A DNA stretch of 42,981 nucleotides from JBBIOI01 sp037443425 (GTDB lineage Bacteria > Desulfobacterota > BSN033 > UBA1163), in assembly GCA_037443425.1 (NCBI GenBank), contig JBBIOI010000013.1, positions 1-42,981 on the forward strand. Direction: 5' to 3'. Positions 26,484-34,122 of the stretch are shown piece by piece. The position numbers were made by a program, and so were the translations under genes. Numbering within the stretch: the first letter of the stretch is position 1; every line of letters begins with the position of its first letter. Under the pieces are notes generated by a model. That model did no database searches and was not told where the DNA came from. It worked only from the letters and a program-made list of their open reading frames with translations.

Positions 26484-26852
26484 ATGTCTGAGATACATGA
26501 GTATCATAAGGCAGAATATCGCTTCAGCCCTGAATTTAAAAAATCTATGGATGAGATGAATTCTGGGATGGAAGAGATGATGAAGGATATGCATAGCGCT
26601 GGATATAGCGGTAATCCTGATGTTGATTTTCTTGCGATGATGATACCTCATCACGAGGGTGCTATTGAGATTGCAAGACTTGTACTGATTTATGGCAATG
26701 ACCCGATGGTTAGAACCCTTGCTGAGGATATAATTGCTACTCAGCGTGCAGAGATAGAATCGATGAAGAAGAGGTTGATTATACTGAAAAAAAGACAAGA
26801 GCCAGACCCAGAGGGATTTCCTGCAATTGAGGGAACGAGGGGAAGAAAATAA
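26484..26852 (+). CDS. DUF305 ferritin-like protein
   Basis: A 122-residue helical protein with the DUF305 hallmark DFLAMMIPHHEGAIEIARL and the second helix LAEDIIATQRAEIESMKKRL. DUF305 proteins have a ferritin-like four-helix fold and often occur with copper or other metal-handling genes. The Met/His-rich N-terminal part (MNSGMEEMMKDMHSAGYSG) suggests soft-metal binding. Unlike many relatives it has no visible signal peptide. It is in an operon with the Tat-exported propeller. Confidence 0.82.
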   Translation: MSEIHEYHKAEYRFSPEFKKSMDEMNSGMEEMMKDMHSAGYSGNPDVDFLAMMIPHHEGAIEIARLVLIYGNDPMVRTLAEDIIATQRAEIESMKKRLIILKKRQEPDPEGFPAIEGTRGRK

Positions 26853-27130
26853 TATTGGAGTAAAAAATCTTTTGAACTGATAATTTTTATATCTCTCCGA
26901 CCCCCAAACATGAACCCCAGGAAAGCCATATCTCCTCATTAGTTTAATGATTATCTTGTCTACATTTTTGAAATCGCCAAGTCCCTTTAAATTTATTCGA
27001 GCTCTTTTTTTCAGTTCTTTGTTTCTATTCGATTTAAGAAAATAAAGATCATACTTTAAAAGTTTTGTCAAATGTGTAGACCTGACCCTGTTTAAGCTGT
27101 TAAATAAGATTATTTTATGATAAAATTTTT
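26853..27130. other. Intergenic stretch with possible transposon remnant
   Basis: No convincing complete gene. On the minus strand a frame from 27071 reads plausibly for about 70 codons (LKYDLYFLKSNRNKELKKRA, later KLMRRYGFPGVHVWGSE) before running antisense through the DUF305 gene. Next to it, AAATGTGTAGACCTGACCCTG (27068-27088) resembles the short sequence I associate with ends of REP-associated or IS-type transposase units in related genomes. I read it as a possible decayed insertion. Confidence 0.25.
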
Positions 27131-28471
27131 ATGATGGCAAAAAAGGGACCTGAAAAATTTTTTAACATAATTCTCAATAGCATTGCTGATGGAGTTTTTA
27201 CTACAGATAACGATGGCAGGATTACATTTATGAATAAGGCAGCTGAGGAGATCACAGGGTTTTCAAGTGCGGAGGCAATTGGTCATTATTGTTTTGATAT
27301 ATTCAGGGCAGATATTTGCCAGTCTCGATGCGCACTCAAAGAGACAATGAGGACGAAAAAAGAGATTATCAATCTTCAGGCTACAATTTTAAAAAAGAAT
27401 GGCCAAAAAGTCCCTATCAGTATCAGTACTGCAGTATTAAGGAACGAAAAAGGCGAGATTATTGGAGGGGTTGAAACCTTTAGAGATCTCTCTATGATTC
27501 AAGAATTAAGAAAGGAACTTTTAGGAAAATATACACTCGGCGATATAGTTAGTAGAAACCATCTTATTCATGATATTTTCAATATACTACCAAGTATAGC
27601 CGAAAGTGACAGCACAGTCCTTATTCAAGGACCGAGTGGTACTGGAAAAGAACTTTTTGCAAAGGCGATCCACAATTTGAGTCGCAGGAAAGATAAGCCC
27701 TTCGTCAAAGTCAATTGTGGTGCCCTTCCAGATACATTGCTTGAATCAGAGTTATTTGGATATGTAAAAGGTGCATTTACTGATGCAAAAAAAGATAAAC
27801 CAGGTAGATTTGCCCTTGCCAATGGGGGAACGATTTTTCTTGATGAGGTTGGAGATATGTCTCCATCCCTTCAAGTAAAGTTGTTAAGGGTGCTTCAGGA
27901 GAAGGAATATGAACCATTAGGGGCTACAAGTCCAAAAAAGACAGATGTTCGTATTATTGCAGCGACTAACAAAGATCTTTCTAAATTGGTTAATGAAGGG
28001 AAATTCCGTGATGATCTATTTTATCGCCTCAATGTGGTAAAGATAGAGCTTCCGCCTTTAAGTGAGAGAAGAGAAGATATACCTTTACTAATCGAGGCAT
28101 TTACCCAGAAATTTAATGCCAAAATGGGAAAGCAGATAATGGGTATATCTGACCAAGCTCTTCGTATCCTTTTGAAATATGACTTTCCAGGAAATGTTAG
28201 AGAACTTGAGAACATCATTGAACATGCCTTCGTGCTCTGCAAAGGAAACATAATTGATGTAGATTGTTTACCTAAGGATATTATTCTAAATCAAGAAAAG
28301 TTATTTTTAGATAAATCCTTATCAATGGAGAAACCTTTTGAAAGAGCGGAGGCAGAAGTTATCGAAAGAACACTGAAGAAATACAACGGCAATCGTATTA
28401 AAACGGCCAAAGAGTTGGGAATTGACCGCACAACCCTGTGGAGAAAAATTAAGAAGTATGGCCTCCTTTGA
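27131..28471 (+). CDS. PAS-domain sigma-54-dependent transcriptional activator (NtrC family)
   Basis: A 446-residue enhancer-binding protein. An N-terminal PAS domain (about 8-125) contains four cysteines in YCFDIFRADICQSRCAL. The AAA+ domain has Walker A GPSGTGKELF, the sigma-54 contact loop GAFTDA (variant of GAFTGA), Walker B GGTIFLDEVGDM and the arginine finger region RLNVVKIELPPL. The C-terminus is a Fis-type helix-turn-helix (ERTLKKYNGNRIKTAKELGI). It hydrolyses ATP to open sigma-54 promoters in response to a PAS-sensed signal, perhaps redox through the cysteines (inference). A strong sigma-54 promoter lies 650 bases downstream facing the NifX/Mrp cluster, its likely target. Start 27131 or the adjacent ATG 27134; no strong ribosome-binding site. 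Confidence 0.92.
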   Translation: MMAKKGPEKFFNIILNSIADGVFTTDNDGRITFMNKAAEEITGFSSAEAIGHYCFDIFRADICQSRCALKETMRTKKEIINLQATILKKNGQKVPISISTAVLRNEKGEIIGGVETFRDLSMIQELRKELLGKYTLGDIVSRNHLIHDIFNILPSIAESDSTVLIQGPSGTGKELFAKAIHNLSRRKDKPFVKVNCGALPDTLLESELFGYVKGAFTDAKKDKPGRFALANGGTIFLDEVGDMSPSLQVKLLRVLQEKEYEPLGATSPKKTDVRIIAATNKDLSKLVNEGKFRDDLFYRLNVVKIELPPLSERREDIPLLIEAFTQKFNAKMGKQIMGISDQALRILLKYDFPGNVRELENIIEHAFVLCKGNIIDVDCLPKDIILNQEKLFLDKSLSMEKPFERAEAEVIERTLKKYNGNRIKTAKELGIDRTTLWRKIKKYGLL

Positions 28472-28502
28472 TCTTATTATTAAGATTAGTTAATTGGACT
28501 GG

Positions 28503-28889
28503 TTATTTAAGGTCTAACCGTTTGACATGAATTAAGCGATGACCCAGGACATCAACAGCTGCTTGGGATTGTTCAAGAACAATATATCCTATTAAAGGTT
28601 CATATCTATTTTCTACAGGTTCCATATCAATAAAAATGAGTTCGGTAAATATGGGACGAAATCCTTCGATTTGAACTTGAACCGGCCCGCAAACTATTCC
28701 TTGGACTATTTTTTGAGTAGCAATCTCAAGGTCTATGCTTCCAATTTCTTTCAGATCTCCAAGACGTTGGCGCCAGACAGAGGGAATGACAAGATGGGAA
28801 GTGCCGGTATCAACCAAAGCATCACACCTGATCTTTTTTTCGGGATCTAATATATTTTGTATTTCAACTGAAGCAACTATTCTTCCCAT
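28503..28889 (-). CDS. Clan AA (retropepsin-like) aspartic protease
   Basis: A 128-residue single-domain protein with the catalytic motif ALVDTGTSHLVIP (D-T-G) and the strand/flap pattern of prokaryotic retropepsin-like proteins (GRIVASVEIQNI at the start, LIGYIVLEQSQAAVD near the end). Such proteins would act as homodimers. Targets are unknown. It is convergent with the sigma-54 activator and divergent from the NifX cluster, so it separates regulator and presumed target. Confidence 0.78.
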   Translation of the reverse strand: MGRIVASVEIQNILDPEKKIRCDALVDTGTSHLVIPSVWRQRLGDLKEIGSIDLEIATQKIVQGIVCGPVQVQIEGFRPIFTELIFIDMEPVENRYEPLIGYIVLEQSQAAVDVLGHRLIHVKRLDLK

Positions 28890-28986
28890 TTAATTCCTCA
28901 ATCCTTTCTCGAACCAGTATAAGATAAATAAAAAACCCATTCAAGTTTGATTTTTATTGGCAAGTATAAAAATTGGAGAAAATATA

Positions 28987-29098
28987 GTTTCATAATTGCA
29001 ACCTATTTATGAAACATTTGTTTTATTATTGCAACAAAAGTTTCTTTTTCAAACTTTGTCATAAAATTAAAATTATTGTAACCTGCCAATATTACAAT
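28987..29098 (+). promoter_or_regulatory. Candidate upstream activator sites for the sigma-54 promoter
   Basis: Two dyads lie upstream of the -24 box: GTTTCATAA (28987-28995) / TTATGAAAC (29007-29015), and ATTGTAA (29075-29081) / TTACAAT (29092-29098). The octamer ATTGCAAC occurs at 28995-29002 and again 33 bases later at 29028-29035, about three helical turns apart, with a variant ATTGTAAC at 29075-29082. The location fits enhancer sites for an NtrC-family protein; the adjacent activator is the obvious candidate. Confidence 0.5.
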
Positions 29099-29119
29099 AT
29101 TTTTTACGTTTTTAAAAAA

Positions 29120-29135
29120 TGGCACTATTTTTGCT
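29120..29135 (+). promoter_or_regulatory. Sigma-54 (-24/-12) promoter of the NifX/Mrp/MinD cluster
   Basis: TGGCAC (29120-29125), five bases, TTGCT (29131-29135): a match to the TGGCAC-N5-TTGCW consensus with correct spacing. The first gene starts at 29149, so transcription would begin at or just before its ATG, which requires either a very short leader or a slightly later translation start. Confidence 0.85.
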
Positions 29136-29148
29136 CTTTATTTAAAGC

Positions 29149-29544
29149 ATGAAGATTGCGATACCGATTTTTGGGAATCGAGTTTCTCCAAGGTTTGATG
29201 TCTGCCCTGAGTTTTGGATCATAGAACTGCGGGACGGTAAGATCGAAAGTGAAGAAAGGCAATCGGTCGAAAGCTTTACTTTACAGCAAAGACTTAATCA
29301 TCTTTCCTCATTGGGTGTTGACAAAATTATATGCGGAGGGATTGATAATTTCTGCATAGATCATCTCGGAACAAGAGGGATTGAAGTTATTCATAATGTT
29401 TCGGGCGAAGCAGCAGAGGCACTAAATCTTTTTTTGAGAGGAGATCTTAGGCCGGGTTTTTGCTGTGAGCCGAAGAGAAGGGGGTATTGTTGGAAGAGGG
29501 GATTTCGTGGAAGGAGGAATATTTATGGACGAAGTAAAATGTGA
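29149..29544 (+). CDS. NifX/NifB-C-terminal-like (dinitrogenase iron-molybdenum cofactor family) protein, Cys-rich tail
   Basis: A 131-residue protein of the NifX/NafY/NifB-C family: KIAIPIFGNRVSPRFDVCPEFWIIEL at the N-terminus, then GVDKIICGGIDNF and the loop before RGIEVIHNVSGEAAEALNLF. Family members bind metal-sulfur cofactor precursors. The C-terminus (GFCCEPKRRGYC) adds three Cys and many Arg, perhaps metal-binding. The gene is the first after the sigma-54 promoter. Its end overlaps the Mrp gene start by 20 bases. Confidence 0.82.
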   Translation: MKIAIPIFGNRVSPRFDVCPEFWIIELRDGKIESEERQSVESFTLQQRLNHLSSLGVDKIICGGIDNFCIDHLGTRGIEVIHNVSGEAAEALNLFLRGDLRPGFCCEPKRRGYCWKRGFRGRRNIYGRSKM

Positions 29545-30463
29545 AAAGGATCAAACATGTGAAACATGCAATCAATCAAACACCTGTAGCCAGCAGGAGA
29601 AGGAGGCTCATGCCCAGGAAAGGTTGAAGTCGAAACTATCTTATATAAGACACAGGATTATGGTCATGAGTGGAAAAGGTGGTGTTGGGAAAAGCACAGT
29701 GGCTACAAATCTTGCTGTCTCTCTCTCATTAGATGGATTGGATGTAGGTCTTCTTGATGCTGATATTCATGGGCCGAATATTCCCAAGATGCTTGGAATT
29801 GAATCCAAGGAGGTTGTGGGTACTAAAAATGGGATACTTCCAGTGGAACTTTTACCTAATCTTAAAGTGATTTCCATGGGTTTCTTCTTGGGGGATAAGG
29901 ATAACCCTGTTGTATGGAGAGGACCTATTAAACATAATGCCATTAGCCAGTTTCTTGGTGAGGTGGAATGGGGGTATCTCGATTTTCTCATCATTGATTT
30001 ACCTCCAGGGACAGGAGATGAACCGCTCAGTGTTGCTCATCTGATTAAAAATGTAGATGGCGCAATTGTTGTAACTACACCTCAGGACGTTGCACTTCTT
30101 GATTCTCGAAAGGCTGTTACTTTCAGTAGGATACTTGGCATACCGGTAATTGGGATTGTTGAGAATATGAGTGTTTTGGTCTGTCCTCATTGTAGAAAAG
30201 AGATCTCTCTTTTTAAGAAAGGCGGAGGCGAGAGGGCTTCGAAGGATTTAAAAGTACCTTTTCTTGGAAGGATTCCTATTGACCCTGAGATGGTTGTTGA
30301 CTGTGATCGGGGCATGCCATTTGTTATGGCCCATCCTGATTCTCAGGCGACTGAGGCATTCAAGCAAATAGCAAATCGTTGCAAGGAGTTTGTTGGATTT
30401 AAAGGAATAGAGAAACAGATTGAGAAGGAAAAATTTCCATATCATCTAAAAAACAGGAGGTAA
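29525..30463 (+). CDS. Mrp/NBP35-type Fe-S cluster carrier ATPase
   Basis: A 312-residue deviant-Walker-A P-loop ATPase. SGKGGVGKSTVATNLA (with the signature first Lys), the switch DADIHGPNIPKMLG and the Walker B-like FLIIDLPPGTGDEP are intact; C-terminal CPHC is the bridging Fe-S site of Mrp/ApbC. The N-terminus carries four more Cys (C-x5-C-x2-C-x5-C in KCEKDQTCETCNQSNTCSQQ), as in NBP35-type scaffolds. It assembles and transfers Fe-S clusters in the cytoplasm. Start ATG 29525 is preceded by GGAGG at 29512-29516; an upstream in-frame start lies deep in the preceding gene. Confidence 0.92.
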   Translation: MDEVKCEKDQTCETCNQSNTCSQQEKEAHAQERLKSKLSYIRHRIMVMSGKGGVGKSTVATNLAVSLSLDGLDVGLLDADIHGPNIPKMLGIESKEVVGTKNGILPVELLPNLKVISMGFFLGDKDNPVVWRGPIKHNAISQFLGEVEWGYLDFLIIDLPPGTGDEPLSVAHLIKNVDGAIVVTTPQDVALLDSRKAVTFSRILGIPVIGIVENMSVLVCPHCRKEISLFKKGGGERASKDLKVPFLGRIPIDPEMVVDCDRGMPFVMAHPDSQATEAFKQIANRCKEFVGFKGIEKQIEKEKFPYHLKNRR

Positions 30464-30467
30464 AGTG

Positions 30468-30854
30468 ATGAAGAGGATTGCATTGGCTTCTGAGGATAAT
30501 CTTGGTCTTGAAGGTCTTCTTAGTGCTCATTTTGGGAGGTGTCCATACTATATTTTTGTGAATGTGGAGGGAGATCGTATTATCGGTTTTGAGGTGATAA
30601 AAAATCCCTATTATCCAAACCATCAGCCCGGTGTTATTCCTCAGTTTATACATTTACATAAGGCAGATGTGATGATTGCGGGTGGAATGGGTCCAAGGGC
30701 AATAGAATTTTTCAATCAATTCGGGATTGATGTTGCCACTGGGGTTCAAGGTAAAGTGAAAGATATTGTTAAGGCCTATCTGAGGGGTGAGATTAAAGGA
30801 ATAGTTGCTTGTGGGCATCACGGGGATGAACATGTATGTGAGGAGGATAGATGA
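30468..30854 (+). CDS. NifX-like cofactor-binding protein, second copy
   Basis: A 128-residue NifX/NifB-C family protein (KRIALASEDNLGLEGLLSAH, FGRCPYYIFV, GVIPQFIHLHKADVMIAGG, MGPRAIEFFNQFGIDVATG). The SAHFGRCPYYIF segment has the His/Cys common to the family; the tail GIVACGHHGDEHVCEE adds Cys and His residues that could bind metal. ATG 30468 sits 9 bases after AGGAGG. It lies 4 bases after the Mrp gene and touches the next NifX gene. Confidence 0.85.
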   Translation: MKRIALASEDNLGLEGLLSAHFGRCPYYIFVNVEGDRIIGFEVIKNPYYPNHQPGVIPQFIHLHKADVMIAGGMGPRAIEFFNQFGIDVATGVQGKVKDIVKAYLRGEIKGIVACGHHGDEHVCEEDR

Positions 30855-31252
30855 TGAAGATAGCAGTTAGCTCTACAGGTAAAAGTCTTGATTCTCAAGT
30901 TGATCCAAGGTTTGGAAGATGTCAGTATTTTATTTTTGTAAATCCTGAAACCATGGAATTTGAAGCCTTTGAGAATGAAGGACTAATGGCAATGGGAGGT
31001 GCTGGAATTCAGGCTGCTCAATTTATTTCGCAAAAAGGGGCAAATGCATTAATCACAGGTAATATAGGACCAAATGCAGTTTCTGCACTCTCTGCCTCCG
31101 GGATCAAAGTCTACTTAGTTTCTGGTGGGACTGTTAAGGAAGTTATCGAGAGATACAAGTCGGGGATCCTCCGTGAATCTTTAGGGCCAACAGTTCCTCC
31201 TCACTTTGGTATGGGAGGAGGCCGAGGCATGGGTGGTCGAAGGGGTTTTTAA
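30854..31252 (+). CDS. NifX-like cofactor-binding protein, third copy
   Basis: A 132-residue NifX/NifB-C family protein (KIAVSSTGKSLDSQVDPRFG, RCQYFIFVNPETMEFE, GGAGIQAAQFISQKGANALI) closest to the short archaeal/bacterial NifX-like group usually found beside Mrp. The Gly/Met/Arg tail MGGGRGMGGRRGF resembles the low-complexity style of the DUF5320 proteins downstream. ATG 30854 (7 bases after AGGAGG) is preferred to the ATG at 30851; both give nearly the same protein. Confidence 0.87.
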   Translation: MKIAVSSTGKSLDSQVDPRFGRCQYFIFVNPETMEFEAFENEGLMAMGGAGIQAAQFISQKGANALITGNIGPNAVSALSASGIKVYLVSGGTVKEVIERYKSGILRESLGPTVPPHFGMGGGRGMGGRRGF

Positions 31253-31353
31253 AAATAAAGCCAGTGAGACGTGTTTGCTAACAAGGCTACATAATGAAAC
31301 AAAGGCTTAATAATGTGACACGAATCTAAAAGTATTGAAAGGAGGTAGTTAAG

Positions 31354-31566
31354 ATGCCATATGGAATGGGACCTTTAGGATGGGGATATCACCCTTACAG
31401 GTTCTGTAGAGGATGGTGGTGGCACCCAGGGTTTTATGGAGCATCTGTTCCACCTTGGAGACCTCTAACAAAAGAAGAAGAGATTCGTTTCCTTGAGGAA
31501 GAGGCTAATTTCTTGAGAGAAGAACTGAGCCAGATTGAAAAGAGGATTGAAGAACTGAAAAAATAA
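31354..31566 (+). CDS. DUF5320-like small protein with C-terminal coiled coil
   Basis: A 70-residue protein with a Gly/Pro/Trp/Tyr-rich first half (PYGMGPLGWGYHPYRFCRGW) and a charged helical second half (KEEEIRFLEEEANFLREELS, ending IEKRIEELKK), the layout of DUF5320-type proteins. The coiled coil suggests oligomerisation. AAAGGAGG lies 8 bases upstream. The function is unknown; it recurs beside NifX and Mrp genes in anaerobes, from general knowledge. The 101 bases before it hold no gene. Confidence 0.7.
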   Translation: MPYGMGPLGWGYHPYRFCRGWWWHPGFYGASVPPWRPLTKEEEIRFLEEEANFLREELSQIEKRIEELKK

Positions 31567-31645
31567 GAATACTCTTTTTATGCAAAAATTAGGAAAAGTG
31601 AATTAACTTCTTTAACATTTTTACAAGATAAAGGAGGTGTTTATT

Positions 31646-31909
31646 ATGCCAGGATTTGATGGAACAGGACCAATGGGAATGGGTCCAATGACAGGTGGAG
31701 CCCGAGGTTTCTGTGCCCTGCCATATAGACCCTATGGAGCTTATGGATATGGATTTGGAGCCCCATACTATCCATTTATGGGTTTTTATCCATTCTATGG
31801 AAGACCTTTTTATGGTCCTGTCTTTGGGGCAGGTCGTGGTGGTCTTCCGTGGGGTGGAGGCCGTGGTCGGGTTTTTGGCGGTGGCAGGGGAATTCGCCGT
31901 TGGTGGTAA
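31646..31909 (+). CDS. DUF5320-like Gly/aromatic-rich small protein
   Basis: An 87-residue protein starting PGFDGTGPMGMGPMTGGARG-F-C, a very characteristic N-terminus of DUF5320-family proteins. The middle is a run of Tyr/Phe/Gly/Pro and the end is Gly/Arg-rich (VFGGGRGIRRWW). Unlike its neighbour it lacks the coiled coil. One Cys only. AAAGGAGG is 8 bases before ATG 31646; an in-frame GTG at 31637 is less likely. The low-complexity sequence suggests a disordered or multivalent binding protein. Confidence 0.72.
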   Translation: MPGFDGTGPMGMGPMTGGARGFCALPYRPYGAYGYGFGAPYYPFMGFYPFYGRPFYGPVFGAGRGGLPWGGGRGRVFGGGRGIRRWW

Positions 31910-31914
31910 ACAAT

Positions 31915-32766
31915 TTGATTATTTCAATTGCGAGTGGAAAAGGGGGAACTGGAAAGACTACGGTCGCAGTCAATTTGGCCCTTTCCCTATCCCAGAACAA
32001 TATTCAGTTAATTGACTGTGATGTGGAGGAGCCGAACTCCCACCTATTTTTAAAACCCTCCTTTCAAAAGGTTTCCTCTGTAGGAATTCCAGTTCCCCGT
32101 ATTGAAGAATCAAAATGCACATATTGCGGAAAATGTGCAAGGGTTTGTGAGTATCATGCGATTGCTGTCATTTTAAAAAATGTTCTTGTTTTTGAAGAGT
32201 TATGTCATGGCTGTGGTGCCTGCTCATATTTATGTCCCGAAAAGGCAATTTTTGAAGTGGAAAGGGAAATTGGAGTTATTCAGGAGGGAAGTTCAAATGG
32301 GATTATTTTTGTTAATGGAATATTGAATGTTGGTGAACCTATGGCTTCTCCTTTGATTCGGAAGGTTAAGGAGAGGATTCAAAAGGATAAGATTGTTATT
32401 CTTGATGTACCTCCTGGAACAGCCTGTCCTGTCATTGAAACTGTAAAAGGAAGTAACTTTTGTATTCTTGTAACAGAACCAACTCCCTTTGGACTTAATG
32501 ATTTAGAACTGGCTGTGGGAATGCTTGAAAAGATTGGAGTCCCGATAGGGGTTGTGATTAATAAAACTGGTATTGGAAATCGAGATGTTTGGGATTTTTG
32601 TAAATCGAAAAATATTCCGGTTTTAATGGAGATTCCAATTGATCGTCAGATAGCAGAGTTATATTCAAAGGGAATTCCCATTATTTTTGAGAGTCCTTCC
32701 TACATACAGAAATTTATAGACCTATTTGAAAAGGTGGTGAAGTTTTATGAGTCAAATAGAAGATAG
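31915..32766 (+). CDS. MinD-superfamily P-loop ATPase with inserted ferredoxin domain (copy 1)
   Basis: About 283 residues. The deviant Walker A SGKGGTGKTT follows directly on the N-terminus; an inserted 2x[4Fe-4S] ferredoxin (CTYCGKCARVCEYHA and CHGCGACSYLCPEK) occupies about residues 62-120; IVILDVPPGTACP is the Walker B-like segment. This is the COG1149-type family. I infer ATP-driven redox or Fe-S handling. TTG 31915 is chosen because it places the start at the usual distance from the P-loop; GTG 31903, inside the end of the preceding gene, is an alternative. The end overlaps the scaffold gene by 20 bases. Confidence 0.88.
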   Translation: MIISIASGKGGTGKTTVAVNLALSLSQNNIQLIDCDVEEPNSHLFLKPSFQKVSSVGIPVPRIEESKCTYCGKCARVCEYHAIAVILKNVLVFEELCHGCGACSYLCPEKAIFEVEREIGVIQEGSSNGIIFVNGILNVGEPMASPLIRKVKERIQKDKIVILDVPPGTACPVIETVKGSNFCILVTEPTPFGLNDLELAVGMLEKIGVPIGVVINKTGIGNRDVWDFCKSKNIPVLMEIPIDRQIAELYSKGIPIIFESPSYIQKFIDLFEKVVKFYESNRR

Positions 32767-33190
32767 TAAATCAAACAATTCTTCTGAGGAGATCTTAGAT
32801 GAAGATGTAGGTTATCTCGTATACAATGAGACACTGATTGATCATTTCTTACATCCAAGAAATGTTGGGGAAATCGAAAATCCTGACGCTATGGCAACCG
32901 TTGGCGATCCTACATGTGGTGATTTTATCAGGGTTTATCTCAAGGTGGAGGAGGGGAAGATAACAGCATTTAAGTTTTTAACGCAGGGATGTCCTGGTGC
33001 AATTTCAACATCAAGCATTGCTACTGAACTGGCAATTGGAAAGACTCTCGATGAGGCACTGAAACTTACAGACAATGATGTAATTATAGCAGCAGGTGGT
33101 ATTCCAGCAAGAAAGGCTCATTGTTCGCTTCTTGCAATAAGAGGTTTACATCAAGCGATATTGGACTATAAGAAAAAAATAGATCTATAA
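32747..33190 (+). CDS. NifU/IscU-like Fe-S cluster scaffold
   Basis: A 147-residue NifU_N-type protein. The family opening LIDHFLHPRNVGEIENPDA and the three cluster-ligand Cys are present: GDPTCGD, QGCPGA and KAHCSLLA. An extra ~30-residue acidic N-terminus (SEEILDEDVG) is unusual. It builds [Fe-S] clusters from a cysteine desulfurase, which is not encoded nearby. It is embedded between the two ferredoxin-MinD ATPases, which suggests that they act on its clusters. Confidence 0.9.
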   Translation: MSQIEDSKSNNSSEEILDEDVGYLVYNETLIDHFLHPRNVGEIENPDAMATVGDPTCGDFIRVYLKVEEGKITAFKFLTQGCPGAISTSSIATELAIGKTLDEALKLTDNDVIIAAGGIPARKAHCSLLAIRGLHQAILDYKKKIDL

Positions 33191-33213
33191 ATAAAAAGTA
33201 AAATTAAAATTTT

Positions 33214-34095
33214 ATGGAACAAAATAACAAGGTAAAACAGTTAGCCATTGTTAGTGGAAAGGGTGGAACAGGAAAGACCACAATTGCAGCTGCCTTTGCC
33301 ACTTTAGCCAGTAATAAAGTGATTGTAGATTGCGATGTTGGTGCCGCAGACCTTCATATTCTGCTTCAGCCTAAAATTTTGACACAGGGGAAATATTTTG
33401 GTGGAAGATCACCACAAGTGGATTTAGATAAATGCACTCAATGCGGTTATTGCACAGAAGTATGTCGATTTAATGCCATAAATAATGGAATGCTTGATCC
33501 CATTTCTTGTGAAGGATGTGGTTTTTGCAGTCACATCTGTCCGGAAAGTACTATTAAGATGGAAGAAGCGTTTTCAGGAGATTGGTATGTATCTGAAACT
33601 CCTTATGGCCCTTTTGTTCATGCACGATTGGGAATAGGGGAAGAGAATTCAGGAAAACTGGTGACAGTCGTTCGAAAGAAAGCGATGGAAGTTGCTCAGG
33701 AGAGGGGACTGGACCTCATTCTTATCGATGGTCCTCCAGGGATTGGTTGCCCGGTTACGGCTTCTTTAACTGGAGTGAATCTTGTCTTGGCCATCACAGA
33801 ACCTACACTTTCAGGAATTCATGACCTTGAAAGAATCTTGAAACTTTCTGAACATTTTAAGATTCCTTCTTTTGTTTGTATAAATAAATACGATATCAAT
33901 TTGGAAAATAGTAATCAAATTGTGAGTTATTGTGAGAAAAATGGTTCGACAATAATAGGGGAAATTCCTTATGAATCAAAGATAGTGGAGGCTTTAGTTA
34001 ACAGAAAAACGGTGATGGAATACCCTTGTAACGAGGTTCATGAGATTATTAAGCAAATGTGGAAAAAAGTTGAGTCTTTTTTAATCAATAATTGA
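33214..34095 (+). CDS. MinD-superfamily P-loop ATPase with inserted ferredoxin domain (copy 2)
   Basis: A 293-residue paralogue of the gene at 31915: Walker A SGKGGTGKTT, switch DCDVGAADLH, ferredoxin insert CTQCGYCTEVCRFNA / CEGCGFCSHICPES, Walker B-like LILIDGPPGIGCP. The pair in one operon suggests a heterodimer, as MinD-type ATPases dimerise around nucleotide. Start ATG 33214 has no strong ribosome-binding site but is the first in-frame start and lies 23 bases after the scaffold gene. Confidence 0.9.
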   Translation: MEQNNKVKQLAIVSGKGGTGKTTIAAAFATLASNKVIVDCDVGAADLHILLQPKILTQGKYFGGRSPQVDLDKCTQCGYCTEVCRFNAINNGMLDPISCEGCGFCSHICPESTIKMEEAFSGDWYVSETPYGPFVHARLGIGEENSGKLVTVVRKKAMEVAQERGLDLILIDGPPGIGCPVTASLTGVNLVLAITEPTLSGIHDLERILKLSEHFKIPSFVCINKYDINLENSNQIVSYCEKNGSTIIGEIPYESKIVEALVNRKTVMEYPCNEVHEIIKQMWKKVESFLINN

Positions 34096-34122
34096 CCGAA
34101 GTCAGGTTAGCATTTTTTTAAA

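Noticed and set aside
26454..27071. A 205-codon minus-strand frame over the DUF305 gene
   Set aside because: Its C-terminal two thirds are antisense to a well-supported gene and look like shadow sequence; only the first ~70 codons might be a remnant, reported as such.
27700..27800. GAFTDA instead of GAFTGA as a sign of a sigma-54-independent activator
   Set aside because: GAFTDA is a frequent natural variant of the loop, and a good -24/-12 promoter lies nearby.
31695..32015. A 106-codon frame overlapping the second DUF5320 gene and the ATPase start
   Set aside because: Composition is that of a frame-shifted Gly/Tyr-rich gene; both neighbours have strong family support in other frames.
29149..34095. 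A nitrogen-fixation (nif) cluster
   Set aside because: NifX- and NifU-like proteins alone do not make nif; nifH, nifD, nifK, nifE, nifN and nifB are absent from the window.
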